Assembly (NCBI GenBank): GCA_937876995.1
Contig: CALEFD010000071.1
Coordinates: 1 to 27,786, forward strand
Direction of reading: 5' to 3'
Origin: an uncultured Bacteroidales bacterium
Lineage (GTDB): Bacteria; Bacteroidota; Bacteroidia; Bacteroidales; Bacteroidaceae
DNA length: 27,786 nucleotides
Shown: in pieces, positions 1 through 8,392 of the stretch
Layout: every line of letters starts with the position of its first letter
Numbering within the stretch: position 1 is the stretch's first letter
Position numbers and translations under genes: made by a program
The notes under the pieces: model-generated
Told to the model about the DNA's origin: nothing
What the model saw: only the letters and a program-made list of their open reading frames with translations
Database searches by the model: none

Positions 1-281
1 ATTGCTCTTTTAACTGGATGAAAAGGAATGTTTTTGTATGGAGCTCTATTCCTAATTTGTGATAAATGTTGTAGAGATTTACCCTGTTGTCCCCCTTTTG
101 ATTCGTACTCTATTCGGGTAAGTGGTTGTAGTATGGCATTTTTTTCGCTTCCTTTACTGCTTTTTGCCAGATAAAACATATATGATGCATAACCTTGTTC
201 ACGCGAGAACGTGTGAATAATGCAGGATTTGTCATTATGTTTAGTTACACTTAGCAGAATTCCGACCTCTTTTTGCCACAT
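1..281 (-). CDS. recO: DNA repair protein RecO, N-terminal part (cut by window edge)
   Basis: This is an open minus-strand frame whose ATG complement is at 279-281; it runs off the left edge after 93 codons. The translation begins MWQKEVGILLSVTKHNDKSC and continues with a pattern typical of the RecO N-terminal OB fold in Bacteroidetes: a Q-x-x-x-G-I-L-L start, a K-x-N-D-x-S motif, a QPL-x-x-IE strand near residues 56-61, and an 'APYKNIPFHPVKRA' end resembling the segment that precedes the helical domain. RecO binds ssDNA and, with RecR, loads RecA at gaps in the RecF pathway. The gene is divergent from the tRNA-Glu/rpsT unit. The family call rests on pattern memory over a third of the protein; the rest lies outside the window. 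Confidence 0.72.
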   Translation of the reverse strand, partial: MWQKEVGILLSVTKHNDKSCIIHTFSREQGYASYMFYLAKSSKGSEKNAILQPLTRIEYESKGGQQGKSLQHLSQIRNRAPYKNIPFHPVKRA

Positions 282-335
282 TTTTGCATATTTTTTAAAT
301 GATAAGCGAAGATATGAAAAAAACTTGTGAAAAAG

Positions 336-366
336 TTTGCAGATAAAAAAAATGTCACTACTTTTG
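336..366 (+). promoter_or_regulatory. Bacteroidetes-type promoter for tRNA-Glu and rpsT
   Basis: A TTTG box at 336-339 is followed, after a 19-nt A-rich spacer, by TACTTTTG at 359-366. This matches the Bacteroidetes primary sigma consensus (-33 TTTG, -7 TAnnTTTG) exactly in both boxes and in spacing. The expected start is a few bases downstream, leaving a short leader before the tRNA at 410, so the tRNA and rpsT are probably made as one transcript. Confidence 0.8.
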
Positions 367-409
367 CATCCGCTTAAGGCAAAGACCTGAGAAATCAGGA
401 GTTGAGGAT

Positions 410-481
410 GGCGTGTTCGTATATCGGTTAGTACACAAGATTTTCATTCTTGTAAGAGGGGTTCGACTCCCCTACACGCTA
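410..481 (+). tRNA. tRNA-Glu (anticodon TTC)
   Basis: The full cloverleaf can be folded. The acceptor stem pairs GGCGTGT with ACACGCT (first pair G-U). The anticodon stem pairs CAAGA with TCTTG around the loop TTTTCAT, giving anticodon TTC for glutamate. The T arm GGGG-TTCGACT-CCCC is canonical. The discriminator base is A at 481. The 3' CCA is not encoded (ACA follows the stem), so it must be added by CCA nucleotidyltransferase, as is common in this phylum. It lies 29 bp before rpsT. Confidence 0.95.
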
Positions 482-510
482 CAAGTTAAATAAAAAAAGG
501 AAGATTTATA

Positions 511-765
511 ATGGCAAATCACAAGTCAGCCTTAAAGGCAATAAGAAAGAGCGAGAAGAGAAGACTTCATAATCGTTATTATGCTAAGACAATGCGTAAT
601 GCAGTTCGTCAGCTTCGCGCTATGACCAATAAGGAAGAAGCAACTGTAGTATATCCAAAGGTACAGAAGATGCTTGATAAAATGGCTAAGACAAAGCTTA
701 TTCACAAGAATAAGGCAGCTAATATCAAGTCAAAGCTTTGCGCTCACATTGCTAAGTTAGCTTAA
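511..765 (+). CDS. rpsT: 30S ribosomal protein S20
   Basis: An 84-residue, strongly basic, alpha-helical protein beginning MANHKSALKAIRKSEKRRLH, the classic S20 opening, with the usual family length. S20 binds 16S rRNA early in assembly of the small subunit. The ATG at 511 has a purine-rich AAAAAAAGGAAG stretch 9-20 bases upstream. It sits just after tRNA-Glu, probably in the same transcript, and is followed by a strong terminator. No anomalies seen. Confidence 0.97.
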   Translation: MANHKSALKAIRKSEKRRLHNRYYAKTMRNAVRQLRAMTNKEEATVVYPKVQKMLDKMAKTKLIHKNKAANIKSKLCAHIAKLA

Positions 766-807
766 GATTGATCTTAAAAACTCTATTTAGGAGTGATGAA
801 TAATCTC

Positions 808-841
808 AGGACTGGAAGTTTTTCCGGTCCTTTGCTTTTTT
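808..841 (+). terminator. Rho-independent terminator of rpsT
   Basis: Ten-pair stem AGGACTGGAA / TTCCGGTCCT (808-817 with 822-831, one G-U pair) with a tight loop, followed by a T-rich run at 832-841. It is placed 43 bp after the rpsT stop. Confidence 0.85.
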
Positions 842-856
842 ATATGTATATACAAT

Positions 857-896
857 TAAAAAAGAAAGGTTGCCTGATTCGCATCGGTAACCTTCC
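857..896 (-). terminator. Rho-independent terminator of gyrB
   Basis: Read on the minus strand, an 11-position stem (896-886 with 874-864, one mismatch and one G-U) ends in a T tract corresponding to the A run at 857-863. It lies 32 bp beyond the gyrB stop, back-to-back with the rpsT terminator. Confidence 0.8.
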
Positions 897-928
897 TGTA
901 TGTGTAAAACAACTCTGTTAATGTAATG

Positions 929-2884
929 TTATGCGTCAATATTTGCGTAGGTTGCATTCTTCTCAATGAATTCACGACGAGTGCTTACATCTTCACCCAT
1001 AAGCATTGAGAAAATGTGATCTGCTTCTGCAGCATCTCTGATTTGCACCTGCTTTAATAATCTATTTTCCGGATTCATGGTGGTCTCCCACAGATGTTCC
1101 GGGTTCATTTCACCAAGACCTTTGTAACGCTGTGTGGTGATGTTCTGTTCGTTTCCACCACCGTACTGATCAATAAAACGTTGGCGTTGTACATCATCAT
1201 AGCAGTACTCCTTTATTTTACCTTTTGAACACAGGTAGAGTGGTGGAGTCGCAATATACAAGTGTCCGTTCTCAATAAGTTCCGGCATGTAACGGAAGAA
1301 GAGGGTCATTATAAGGGTGTCGATGTGTGATCCATCGACATCGGCGTCGGTCATAATGATAACTTTGTAGTAACGCAGTTTGTCATAATTGGCCTTCTTT
1401 GAATCTTCCGGATATAAACCAAAGCGTACGCCTAATGCCTGTATGATGTTGTTTACCTCTTCGTGATCGAATGCTTTGTGCCACATTGTGCGCTCTACGT
1501 TGAATATCTTACCGCGGATAGGCAGGATAGCCTGTGTATGGCGGTCGCGTCCCTGTTTTGCGCTGCCACCTGCAGAGTCACCTTCTACTATGAATAGTTC
1601 GCATAGTGCAGGATCTTTTTCTGAACAGTCTGCAAGTTTTCCCGGTAGGCCACTGCCACTCAGTGGGCTCTTGCGCTGTACGCTTTCTCTTGCCTTGCGA
1701 GCTGCAACGCGTGCCTGAGCTGCCAAAATAACCTTTTCTATAATCATCTTGGCATCTTTTGGGTGCTCTTCCAAATAGTTGGTCAGAGCTTCGCCAACGG
1801 CTTGTTGTACTGCGCCGGCTACTTCGCTGTTACCCAATTTGGTCTTAGTCTGTCCTTCGAACTGAGGTTCTGCTACCTTTACAGATATAACTGCGGTCAA
1901 ACCTTCGCGGAAGTCTTCGCTTTCAATCTCAACCTTAGCTTTTTCAAGGAACTTATTGTCGTCGGCATACTTTTTAAGTGTGCGAGTCAAAGCAGTTCTG
2001 AAACCTGCCAGGTGAGTACCACCCTCTATGGTGTTGATATTGTTTACGAATGAACGTATATTCTCTTTGAAACCTATATTATAAAGTATGGCAACCTCTA
2101 TAGGAACATTCTGTTTTTCTGTGTTCAAGTAGATTGGGTCGCTTATAAGACGAGTTCTGTTTTCGTCTATGTAGCTTACGAACTCTTTAAGGCCATCTTC
2201 TGAATAGAATACCTCTTTCTGCGGATTGCCATCTTCGTCTATTTTTCGTAAATCGGTGAGAGAGATGGTTAATCCGGCGTTGAGGAATGCCAATTCGTGC
2301 AATCTGGTTGCTAAAATGTCATATTTGTATTCAGTTGTGGTGAATATAGAACCATCTGGCCAGAAAGTCTGTTTTGTACCTGTAATGTCTGATGTGCCTA
2401 CTACCTCTACCTGTGTCATAGGTTTGCCGCAAGAGTACTCTTGGCGATGAATCTTGCCGTCGCGGAATACTTCTGTTACCATCTTTGTGGAGAGGGCGTT
2501 TACGCAGGATACACCTACACCATGAAGACCGCCGGAAACTTTGTAAGAGCCTTTGTCGAACTTACCGCCGGCATGCAATACGGTCATTACAACTTCTAAT
2601 GCAGAACGATGTTCTTTTGGGTGCATATCTACCGGAATACCACGACCGTTGTCTTGTACCGATACGGAACCATCTTCGTTAATGGTTACGTCTATTCTGG
2701 TACAATATCCTGCCATAGATTCGTCGATAGAGTTATCTACAACTTCGTAAACCAAGTGGTGTAAGCCCTTTTCGCTAATGTCGCCAATGTACATTGCGGG
2801 ACGCTTACGTACTGCTTCCAAACCTTCTAAAACTTGAATGTTTTGCGCAGAATAGTTGCTGTTGTTGAGCGATTCATCGTTCAT
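929..2884 (-). CDS. gyrB: DNA gyrase subunit B
   Basis: A 651-residue protein with the complete type IIA topoisomerase B architecture. The GHKL ATPase domain shows catalytic Glu47 and Asn51 in YEVVDNSIDE, DNGRGIP at 78-84 and the GGLHGVGVSCVNALS lid at 118-132. The transducer carries QTKTKLG at 345-351, whose lysine contacts ATP. The TOPRIM domain shows EGDSAGG at 434-440 and DADVDGSH at 513-520 for metal binding, and QRYKGLGEMNPEHLW follows near 585. GyrB powers negative supercoiling in the GyrA2B2 complex. Length and motifs favour GyrB over ParE, and the rpsT neighbour agrees. No gyrA lies in the window; the A-type subunit at 13391 looks like ParC. The ATG at 2884 gives the normal N-terminus. 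Confidence 0.96.
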   Translation of the reverse strand: MNDESLNNSNYSAQNIQVLEGLEAVRKRPAMYIGDISEKGLHHLVYEVVDNSIDESMAGYCTRIDVTINEDGSVSVQDNGRGIPVDMHPKEHRSALEVVMTVLHAGGKFDKGSYKVSGGLHGVGVSCVNALSTKMVTEVFRDGKIHRQEYSCGKPMTQVEVVGTSDITGTKQTFWPDGSIFTTTEYKYDILATRLHELAFLNAGLTISLTDLRKIDEDGNPQKEVFYSEDGLKEFVSYIDENRTRLISDPIYLNTEKQNVPIEVAILYNIGFKENIRSFVNNINTIEGGTHLAGFRTALTRTLKKYADDNKFLEKAKVEIESEDFREGLTAVISVKVAEPQFEGQTKTKLGNSEVAGAVQQAVGEALTNYLEEHPKDAKMIIEKVILAAQARVAARKARESVQRKSPLSGSGLPGKLADCSEKDPALCELFIVEGDSAGGSAKQGRDRHTQAILPIRGKIFNVERTMWHKAFDHEEVNNIIQALGVRFGLYPEDSKKANYDKLRYYKVIIMTDADVDGSHIDTLIMTLFFRYMPELIENGHLYIATPPLYLCSKGKIKEYCYDDVQRQRFIDQYGGGNEQNITTQRYKGLGEMNPEHLWETTMNPENRLLKQVQIRDAAEADHIFSMLMGEDVSTRREFIEKNATYANIDA

Positions 2885-2944
2885 TTTTTATATCTGTATT
2901 TTCAATTGTTTTTAACATTAGGGAAATCCCCGTATTTTAACATA

Positions 2945-2952
2945 CAAATGTA
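2945..2952 (-). promoter_or_regulatory. Candidate gyrB promoter (-7 box)
   Basis: The minus strand reads TACATTTG, a full match to TAnnTTTG, 60 bp upstream of the gyrB start. No good TTTG lies at the expected -33 distance, so the call is tentative. Confidence 0.4.
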
Positions 2953-3057
2953 TGAAAAATAATCCGAAAAGTGGTGTAAATACACCTTATTTATTTTAAG
3001 AAATGCAAAAATGTAACATAAAGTCTCTTTTAATGCTGTTTTGAGCTATATTTTTTC

Positions 3058-3065
3058 TATTTTTG
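3058..3065 (+). promoter_or_regulatory. Candidate promoter of the first regulator/ligase module (-7 box)
   Basis: TATTTTTG matches TAnnTTTG and ends 49 bp before the ATG at 3115. The nearest upstream TTTG (3040-3043) is closer than the normal 19-nt spacing, so only the -7 box is convincing. It would drive 3115-7592 as one transcript, since no terminator is visible between those four genes. Confidence 0.4.
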
Positions 3066-3114
3066 CGCCCACTAATATTAAAGTGGTAGAATAATACTGA
3101 AAAATAGTATCAAA

Positions 3115-3690
3115 ATGACAAGGAAAATTTCTGTAGGCGGCAAGATCCGTTCATTAAGAGAATCCAAGATGATGGAGATGGAGGTTTTGGCAGAACGTTC
3201 ACAACTTCCAATAGAGCAAATTCAGGCAATTGAAGAAGATAACCTATTACCGGGCTTGGCTCCCCTTATTAAGATTGCTAGAGTCTTAGGCGTCAGATTG
3301 GGTACTTTTTTAGACGATTCTCAGGGAATGGGTGCTGTTGTAAGCAGACATGAAGATGCTAAAGAGAGTGTACGTTTTACCAACCACAGTTCAGCCGGTA
3401 ACGAAAGTATGATTTATCGTTCTCTTTCAGAAGGTAAAGAGAATCGCCATATAGAACCTTTTGTAATAGATATACTTCCTGATAATGAACAAAATTACTC
3501 AATGTCTTCACACGAAGGAGAAGAGTTTATCTATGTTCTTGAAGGTAAGGTTGAAATCAATTACGGTAAGCAGTCTTATGTTTTGGAAAAGGGTGATAGT
3601 ATCTATTACGATTCAATAGTTAAACATCACGTTCACGGTTATGGCAATGAGGCTGCTAAGATATTGGCAGTGGTTTATGCTCCGTTTTAA
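3115..3690 (+). CDS. XRE-type HTH regulator with C-terminal cupin domain (module 1)
   Basis: A 191-residue protein in two parts. Residues about 8-66 form an XRE-like helix-turn-helix (VGGKIRSLRESKMMEMEVLA...). Residues about 112-190 form a cupin_2 barrel with the metal-site pattern H133-E-G-E-E137-F-IYVLEG and G160-D-S-I-Y-Y, and histidines at 171, 172 and 174. Proteins of this layout are usually DNA-binding regulators whose cupin senses a small ligand. The gene stands 12 bp before an acyl-CoA ligase, so I infer that it controls that gene or the acid it activates; the ligand cannot be read from the sequence. It resembles the protein at 5357-5914 in layout and cupin signature, which suggests module duplication. 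Confidence 0.85.
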   Translation: MTRKISVGGKIRSLRESKMMEMEVLAERSQLPIEQIQAIEEDNLLPGLAPLIKIARVLGVRLGTFLDDSQGMGAVVSRHEDAKESVRFTNHSSAGNESMIYRSLSEGKENRHIEPFVIDILPDNEQNYSMSSHEGEEFIYVLEGKVEINYGKQSYVLEKGDSIYYDSIVKHHVHGYGNEAAKILAVVYAPF

Positions 3691-3702
3691 TAGTCAGTTT
3701 GT

Positions 3703-5355
3703 ATGATTCAATTATCAGAAAAGACATTAGGTGATTATCTTGAATATTGGGCTGAACATACTCCCGATAAAGAGTATATAGTATATTCCGACCGAAATTT
3801 AAGATTTACCTGGAAAGAGTTCAATGAGCGTGTTGACGATATGGCCAAAGGCTTGATTGCCATTGGTGTAACTAAAGGTACACACGTAGGTCTGTGGGCA
3901 CAAAATGTTCCTGATTGGCTTACATTTCTATATGCTTGTGCAAAGATAGGTGCGGTATGTATTACTGTAAACACAAACTATAAGCAGAATGAATTGGAGT
4001 TCCTGGTTAAGGATTCCGATATGCATACTCTTTGTTTGACAGATGGTACCTGGGAGAGTAACTATGTGGATATGACATATCAGATGCTTCCCGAACTTAG
4101 AGAGTGTCAGCGCGGCCATTTAGAAAGTAAAAACTTCCCTAATCTTAAGAATGTGGTTTACATAGGTCAGGAGAAGTATCGCGGAATGTATAATACAGCA
4201 GAAATTCTGTTGTTGGGTGAAAATACAGAAGAAGACGAATTTATAAAATTGCGTAATTCTGTAAATTGTCACGATGTGGTTAATATGCAATATACATCGG
4301 GCACTACCGGTTTTCCAAAAGGCGTAATGCTTACGCACTACAATATTGCCAATAACGGCTATTTGACAGGCGAACACATGAAGTTTACCCAAGATGATAA
4401 ATTGTGTGTATGTGTTCCATTGTTCCACTGTTTTGGTGTAGTGCTGGCAACAATGAACTGTCTTACACACGGCTGTACTGAAGTTATGGTAGAGCGTTTC
4501 GACCCGTTGGTGACATTGGCTTCTGTTCATAAAGAGCGTTGTACTGCACTTTATGGTGTACCTACAATGTTTATTGCAGAGCTGAATCATCCTATGTTCG
4601 ATATGTTCGATTTAAGTTGCTTACGTACTGGTATTATGGCTGGTTCATTATGTCCTATTGAACTGATGCGTAAGGTGGAAGATAAGATGCATCTGCGTGT
4701 AACCAGCGTATATGGTCTGACAGAAACATCACCGGGTATGAGCCAAACCCGTATAGACGATCCGGACGAAGTACGTTACACTACAGTAGGTCGCGATTAC
4801 GAATTTGTAGATGTTAAGGTGTTAGATCCGGAAACAAATCAGGAGGTTCCTGTAGGTGTTCAGGGTGAGATGTGCTGTAAGGGATTTAATGTAATGAAGG
4901 GTTATTACAAGAATCCTAAAGCGACCGCCGAAATTATTGATGAAAACGGTTATCTGCATTCAGGCGATTTGGGCGTAAAGGACGAAAACGGCAATTATCG
5001 TATTACAGGTCGTATTAAGGATATGATAATAAGAGGTGGTGAGAATATCTATCCTCGAGAAATAGAGGAGTTTCTGTATCATCTTCCGGGTGTACGAGAT
5101 GTTCAGGTAGCCGGTGTGCCATCAAAGAAATATGGCGAAGAGGTAGGAGCCTTTATAATTTTGGACGAAGGTGTTAAACTGACAGTGGATGAGGTACGTG
5201 ATTATTGCCGTGGCAAGATAGCACGTTACAAAATACCAAAATATGTCTTCTTTGTTGATGAATATCCATTGACAGGAAGTGGTAAAATTCAGAAATTCAA
5301 ACTGCGTGACCTTAGCTTGAAGCTATGTGCCGAGCAGGGTATAGAAGTTATATAA
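3703..5355 (+). CDS. AMP-forming acyl-CoA ligase (module 1)
   Basis: A 550-residue ANL-superfamily enzyme that activates a carboxylate through an acyl-AMP and transfers it to CoA. The phosphate-binding loop is YTSGTTGFPKG near 197-207. The adenine/acyl motif YGLTE is at 337-341 and the ribose-contact aspartate is in SGD (420-422). The hinge GRIKDMIIRGGENIYP spans about 436-451, and the C-terminal catalytic lysine is K528 in TGSGKIQK. It resembles the medium-to-long-chain FadD/FadK-like branch more than acetyl-CoA synthetase, whose length is greater (about 650). Substrate unknown. It is tightly packed between two XRE-cupin genes (1 bp to the next). Facing a 2-oxoacid oxidoreductase operon, it may supply acyl-CoA for that enzyme (inference). 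Confidence 0.88.
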   Translation: MIQLSEKTLGDYLEYWAEHTPDKEYIVYSDRNLRFTWKEFNERVDDMAKGLIAIGVTKGTHVGLWAQNVPDWLTFLYACAKIGAVCITVNTNYKQNELEFLVKDSDMHTLCLTDGTWESNYVDMTYQMLPELRECQRGHLESKNFPNLKNVVYIGQEKYRGMYNTAEILLLGENTEEDEFIKLRNSVNCHDVVNMQYTSGTTGFPKGVMLTHYNIANNGYLTGEHMKFTQDDKLCVCVPLFHCFGVVLATMNCLTHGCTEVMVERFDPLVTLASVHKERCTALYGVPTMFIAELNHPMFDMFDLSCLRTGIMAGSLCPIELMRKVEDKMHLRVTSVYGLTETSPGMSQTRIDDPDEVRYTTVGRDYEFVDVKVLDPETNQEVPVGVQGEMCCKGFNVMKGYYKNPKATAEIIDENGYLHSGDLGVKDENGNYRITGRIKDMIIRGGENIYPREIEEFLYHLPGVRDVQVAGVPSKKYGEEVGAFIILDEGVKLTVDEVRDYCRGKIARYKIPKYVFFVDEYPLTGSGKIQKFKLRDLSLKLCAEQGIEVI

Positions 5356-5356
5356 T

Positions 5357-5914
5357 ATGGAGATTAACGAACAGATTAAACAGATGGCAATGCGTCTTCG
5401 TGCTCTTCGCGAAGATTTGGAAATGTCAGTAGAGGAAGTTGCTTCAAAATGTGGTATCACATCAGAAGAACTACAAAACTATGAATCGGGAGAGTTTGAT
5501 ATTCCTATGAATTTCTTGTGTAATGCTGCGGCTGCGCTGGGCGTAGAACCTTTGGAACTTTTTACCGGTGAAACTCCTAATATGAGCGGTTATTGGTTGG
5601 TTAGAAAGGGTAAAGGCCCTGTAATAGAACGTAGTAAAGCCTATAAGTATCAGGCGTTGGCTATGGGATTCAAACAGGCAAAAGCCTCTCCTTTTATAGT
5701 AACTGTTGAACCTAAAGAGGACGAAGCTATGCATTTGAATAGCCATGAAGGTCAAGAATTTAACCTTCTGCTAAAGGGACAACTTTTGCTGAATATTGGT
5801 GGAAAAGAACTTGTGCTTAACCCTGGTGATAGCATCTATTTTGATTCAACATTACCACATGGAATGAAGGCACTTAATGGAGAATCTGCAAGATTTTTTG
5901 CAATAATTATCTGA
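5357..5914 (+). CDS. XRE-type HTH regulator with C-terminal cupin domain (module 2)
   Basis: A 185-residue protein of the same design as 3115-3690. An HTH spans about residues 12-66 (RLRALREDLEMSVEEVASKC). A cupin follows from about 112, with H130-E-G-Q-E134-F, the PGDSIYFDS strand at 156-164 and H168. The spacing of these residues is nearly identical to module 1, which supports common ancestry, although the full sequences have diverged strongly. It begins 1 bp after the first ligase and ends 13 bp before the second, so it is clearly co-transcribed. Likely a ligand-responsive regulator of this operon or of acid metabolism; ligand unknown. Confidence 0.85.
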   Translation: MEINEQIKQMAMRLRALREDLEMSVEEVASKCGITSEELQNYESGEFDIPMNFLCNAAAALGVEPLELFTGETPNMSGYWLVRKGKGPVIERSKAYKYQALAMGFKQAKASPFIVTVEPKEDEAMHLNSHEGQEFNLLLKGQLLLNIGGKELVLNPGDSIYFDSTLPHGMKALNGESARFFAIII

Positions 5915-5927
5915 TATACAAGAATAT

Positions 5928-7592
5928 ATGTTAGAACGTTTTCTTAAACGGACAGAATTTACATCCTTAGAGGATTTTAGAGAAAATTTTGAGATAATAG
6001 CTCCCGATAATTTTAACTTTGCTTACGATGTAGTGGATGCATGGGCTGCGGAAGCACCGGATAAATTGGCTATGTTGTGGACTAACGATGAAGGAGCTGA
6101 ACAAAGATATACATTTGCAGACATAAAAGAGCAGTCTGACAAAGTAGCATCATTCTTTTTACAGTTGGGCATTAAACGTGGCGATTGTGTAATGATGATG
6201 CTTAAGCGTCGTGTTGAATTCTGGTTTACAATAGTTGCTCTGCATAAGATAGGTGCAGTAGCAATTCCTGCTACTCATCTGCTTACTCCTAAAGATTTGA
6301 TATATAGAAATAATTCAGCGGGAATAAGAATGATTGTTGCAGCAAATGACGAACTTATAATTCAGCATGTAAACGATTCTCTTTCACAGTCACCTACTGT
6401 AGAATTTTTAGTATCTACAGGTAGTTATTCAGAAGGTAATTGGCATAGCATGGATAAAGGTATAGCAGAGGCACCTGCCTTTGTGAAACCGGAATTTGTA
6501 AACAATAACAGTGATATTTCACTGCTTTACTTTACATCGGGTTCTTCGGGTCAACCAAAAATGGTAGCACACAATTTCCTTTATCCATTAGGACATATAG
6601 TAACTGCAAAATATTGGCATAACGTACATCAGAACAGTTTGCATCTGACTGTTGCAGATACAGGTTGGGGTAAAGCTGTGTGGGGTAAACTTTATGGCCA
6701 ATGGATAGTAGGTGCTGCGGTATTTGTATATGACCACGAAAAGTTTACTCCTGCCGATATACTTGCAGTGATGGCTAAATACAGAGTAACTTCTTTCTGT
6801 GCACCTCCTACAATATACCGTTTCCTTATTCGCGAAGATTTGAGCCAGTTTGACTTAAGCGCTTTGGAATATTGTACTACAGCAGGAGAACCTCTCAATC
6901 CAAGTGTATTTGATTCCTGGAAACAATCTACAGGATTGACAATTTACGAAGGATTTGGTCAGACAGAAACAACACTGACTATTGCAACATTCCCATGGAT
7001 GACTCCAAAACCGGGTTCACTTGGTATTCCAAATCCTGCTTACGATATGGATTTGCTTACTCCTGATGGACGTTCGGCAGAAGATGGCGAAAATGGAGAG
7101 ATCATCCTGCATACTGACAGAAGGTTGCCAATAGGATTGTTTGAATCGTACTATAAAAATCCTGAATTGACAAAAACAGTTCATTATGACGGTATATATC
7201 ATACAGGTGATGTTGCTTGGCGCGATTCCGATGGTTTTTATTGGTTTGTAGGTAGAACCGATGATGTTATCAAGAGTTCGGGTTATCGTATAGGTCCGTT
7301 TGAGGTGGAAAGTGCTCTGATGACACATCCGGCAGTTGTGGAATGTGCAGTGACCGGTGTACCTGATGATGTACGCGGACAGATAGTAAAGGCTACAATT
7401 GTACTGGCAAAAGAGTATGTAGATTATCCCGATAAAGAGGCTCTGATAAAAGAGATTCAGAATCACGTAAAGAAGGTTTCTGCTCCTTATAAATATCCGC
7501 GTGTGGTTGATTTTGTAACTGAACTGCCTAAAACAATCAGCGGTAAAATTCGTAGAGTAGAGATACGTCAGAAAGATGCTGCCAAAGAGTGA
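5928..7592 (+). CDS. AMP-forming acyl-CoA synthetase (module 2, ACSM-like)
   Basis: A 554-residue ANL-superfamily acyl-CoA ligase. The ATP-binding loop is YFTSGSSGQPKM near 201-212, followed by a YEGFGQTETT core motif, an HTGD ribose-contact site, and GRTDDVIKSSGYRIGPFEVE at the domain hinge. K540 in TISGKIRR is the expected catalytic lysine. The N-terminal 'FNFAYDVVDAWA' region and the SGSSG loop resemble medium-chain (ACSM-type) and short-chain acyl-CoA synthetases rather than FadD, so it probably takes a different acid from the first ligase. Last gene of the four-gene unit; a strong terminator follows. The exact acid (short-chain, branched or aryl) cannot be decided from sequence. Confidence 0.87.
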   Translation: MLERFLKRTEFTSLEDFRENFEIIAPDNFNFAYDVVDAWAAEAPDKLAMLWTNDEGAEQRYTFADIKEQSDKVASFFLQLGIKRGDCVMMMLKRRVEFWFTIVALHKIGAVAIPATHLLTPKDLIYRNNSAGIRMIVAANDELIIQHVNDSLSQSPTVEFLVSTGSYSEGNWHSMDKGIAEAPAFVKPEFVNNNSDISLLYFTSGSSGQPKMVAHNFLYPLGHIVTAKYWHNVHQNSLHLTVADTGWGKAVWGKLYGQWIVGAAVFVYDHEKFTPADILAVMAKYRVTSFCAPPTIYRFLIREDLSQFDLSALEYCTTAGEPLNPSVFDSWKQSTGLTIYEGFGQTETTLTIATFPWMTPKPGSLGIPNPAYDMDLLTPDGRSAEDGENGEIILHTDRRLPIGLFESYYKNPELTKTVHYDGIYHTGDVAWRDSDGFYWFVGRTDDVIKSSGYRIGPFEVESALMTHPAVVECAVTGVPDDVRGQIVKATIVLAKEYVDYPDKEALIKEIQNHVKKVSAPYKYPRVVDFVTELPKTISGKIRRVEIRQKDAAKE

Positions 7593-7616
7593 TAATTTGG
7601 TGCTCTAAGATATGTT

Positions 7617-7654
7617 AAGCGGGTTATTGTTGTTATGATAACCCGCTTTTTTTT
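7617..7654 (+). terminator. Rho-independent terminator after the ligase operon
   Basis: Eleven-pair perfect stem AAGCGGGTTAT / ATAACCCGCTT (7617-7627 with 7638-7648) followed by a T8 run. It is 24 bp past the second ligase stop. Confidence 0.92.
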
Positions 7655-7683
7655 GGTTAAAATGATAATAAAAAACAAAAATC

Positions 7684-7738
7684 TTGCTTTTTATTATCAA
7701 AAGAGATACTTTTACAACTGTATTGCGAATATCGCAAT
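7684..7738 (+). promoter_or_regulatory. Candidate promoter plus 7-bp inverted repeat upstream of the lipoprotein gene
   Basis: TACTTTTA at 7707-7714 is one base off TAnnTTTG, and a TTG lies about 20 bp upstream (7684-7686). Immediately downstream, around the expected start site, is a perfect inverted repeat ATTGCGA-ata-TCGCAAT (7722-7738). This could be an operator or a short leader stem-loop. Confidence 0.4.
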
Positions 7739-7788
7739 TGTGTTATGTTTTTTATAAATAACGGTCTCTGACCAAAAAATGTATTAAT

Positions 7789-8322
7789 ATGAGAAAAATT
7801 AAGGGCTTGATGTCATTTGGCGTAATGCTGATGGCTGGTTTGTTGATGGCTGCTTGCGGTGCATCAGGTGAAACAAAAGAGAAGAAACAGAAAGGTTTGG
7901 TACTTCCGGAGGGTGATAATGCAACAATGGTTGTTGATGGAAGTTATACTACAATCACATTCCCGGATGAACTTTCAGCTGAAGATCAGGAACGTTACAA
8001 CACTGACTTTGTAGGTTATATTATGAGCCTGAACGGAAAAATCAATGTAGAAGGAAGAGAAATGAACAACTATCCTATTTACTACTATCTGCACAATCAG
8101 GGACAGTGGTTGTTTAAGGGTGAATATGAAAATCCTGCAATCATAAGCGTTAAAGACATTAAGATGATTAAAATCTCTAACTATCCATTACGTTTAAGAG
8201 AGTTCAATACTCAGATGCCTCTTTTAGATGGTTCAAAAGAGAAGAAAAACGATCAGGGTTATCAGGATGAAATCCTATTTGGCAGTAACAGATATACTTT
8301 TGTTGAGATATTGGTTAGATAA
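7789..8322 (+). CDS. Predicted lipoprotein of unknown function
   Basis: A 177-residue protein with a clear lipoprotein signal: a basic start (MRKIKG), a hydrophobic stretch, and the lipobox LMAAC with Cys23. The mature part begins with a short charged linker (ETKEKKQKG), then a mixed alpha/beta-like region without cysteines. I see no recognisable domain. It sits alone between two terminators, with its own promoter-like box, downstream of the acyl-CoA ligases and convergent to the 2-oxoacid oxidoreductase operon. No functional link to those genes can be claimed from the sequence. Confidence 0.8.
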   Translation: MRKIKGLMSFGVMLMAGLLMAACGASGETKEKKQKGLVLPEGDNATMVVDGSYTTITFPDELSAEDQERYNTDFVGYIMSLNGKINVEGREMNNYPIYYYLHNQGQWLFKGEYENPAIISVKDIKMIKISNYPLRLREFNTQMPLLDGSKEKKNDQGYQDEILFGSNRYTFVEILVR

Positions 8323-8341
8323 TAGGTTTAAAGAGTATAAA

Positions 8342-8384
8342 AAATATGAGGCTGATCTTTTTAGAACAGCCTCATATTTTTTTT
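8342..8384. terminator. Bidirectional terminator between the lipoprotein gene and the oxidoreductase operon
   Basis: A perfect 13-pair stem AAATATGAGGCTG / CAGCCTCATATTT (8342-8354 with 8367-8379), flanked by an A run on the left and T8 on the right. It can terminate both convergent transcripts. It is 8 bp from the end of the gamma-subunit gene. Confidence 0.9.
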
Positions 8385-8392
8385 GTTACTTA

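Noticed and set aside
4120..4590. Antisense open frames of 80-156 codons opposite the ligase, gyrB, parC and groEL genes
   Set aside because: They lie wholly inside well-supported genes on the other strand and show no domain pattern, so they are frame shadows.
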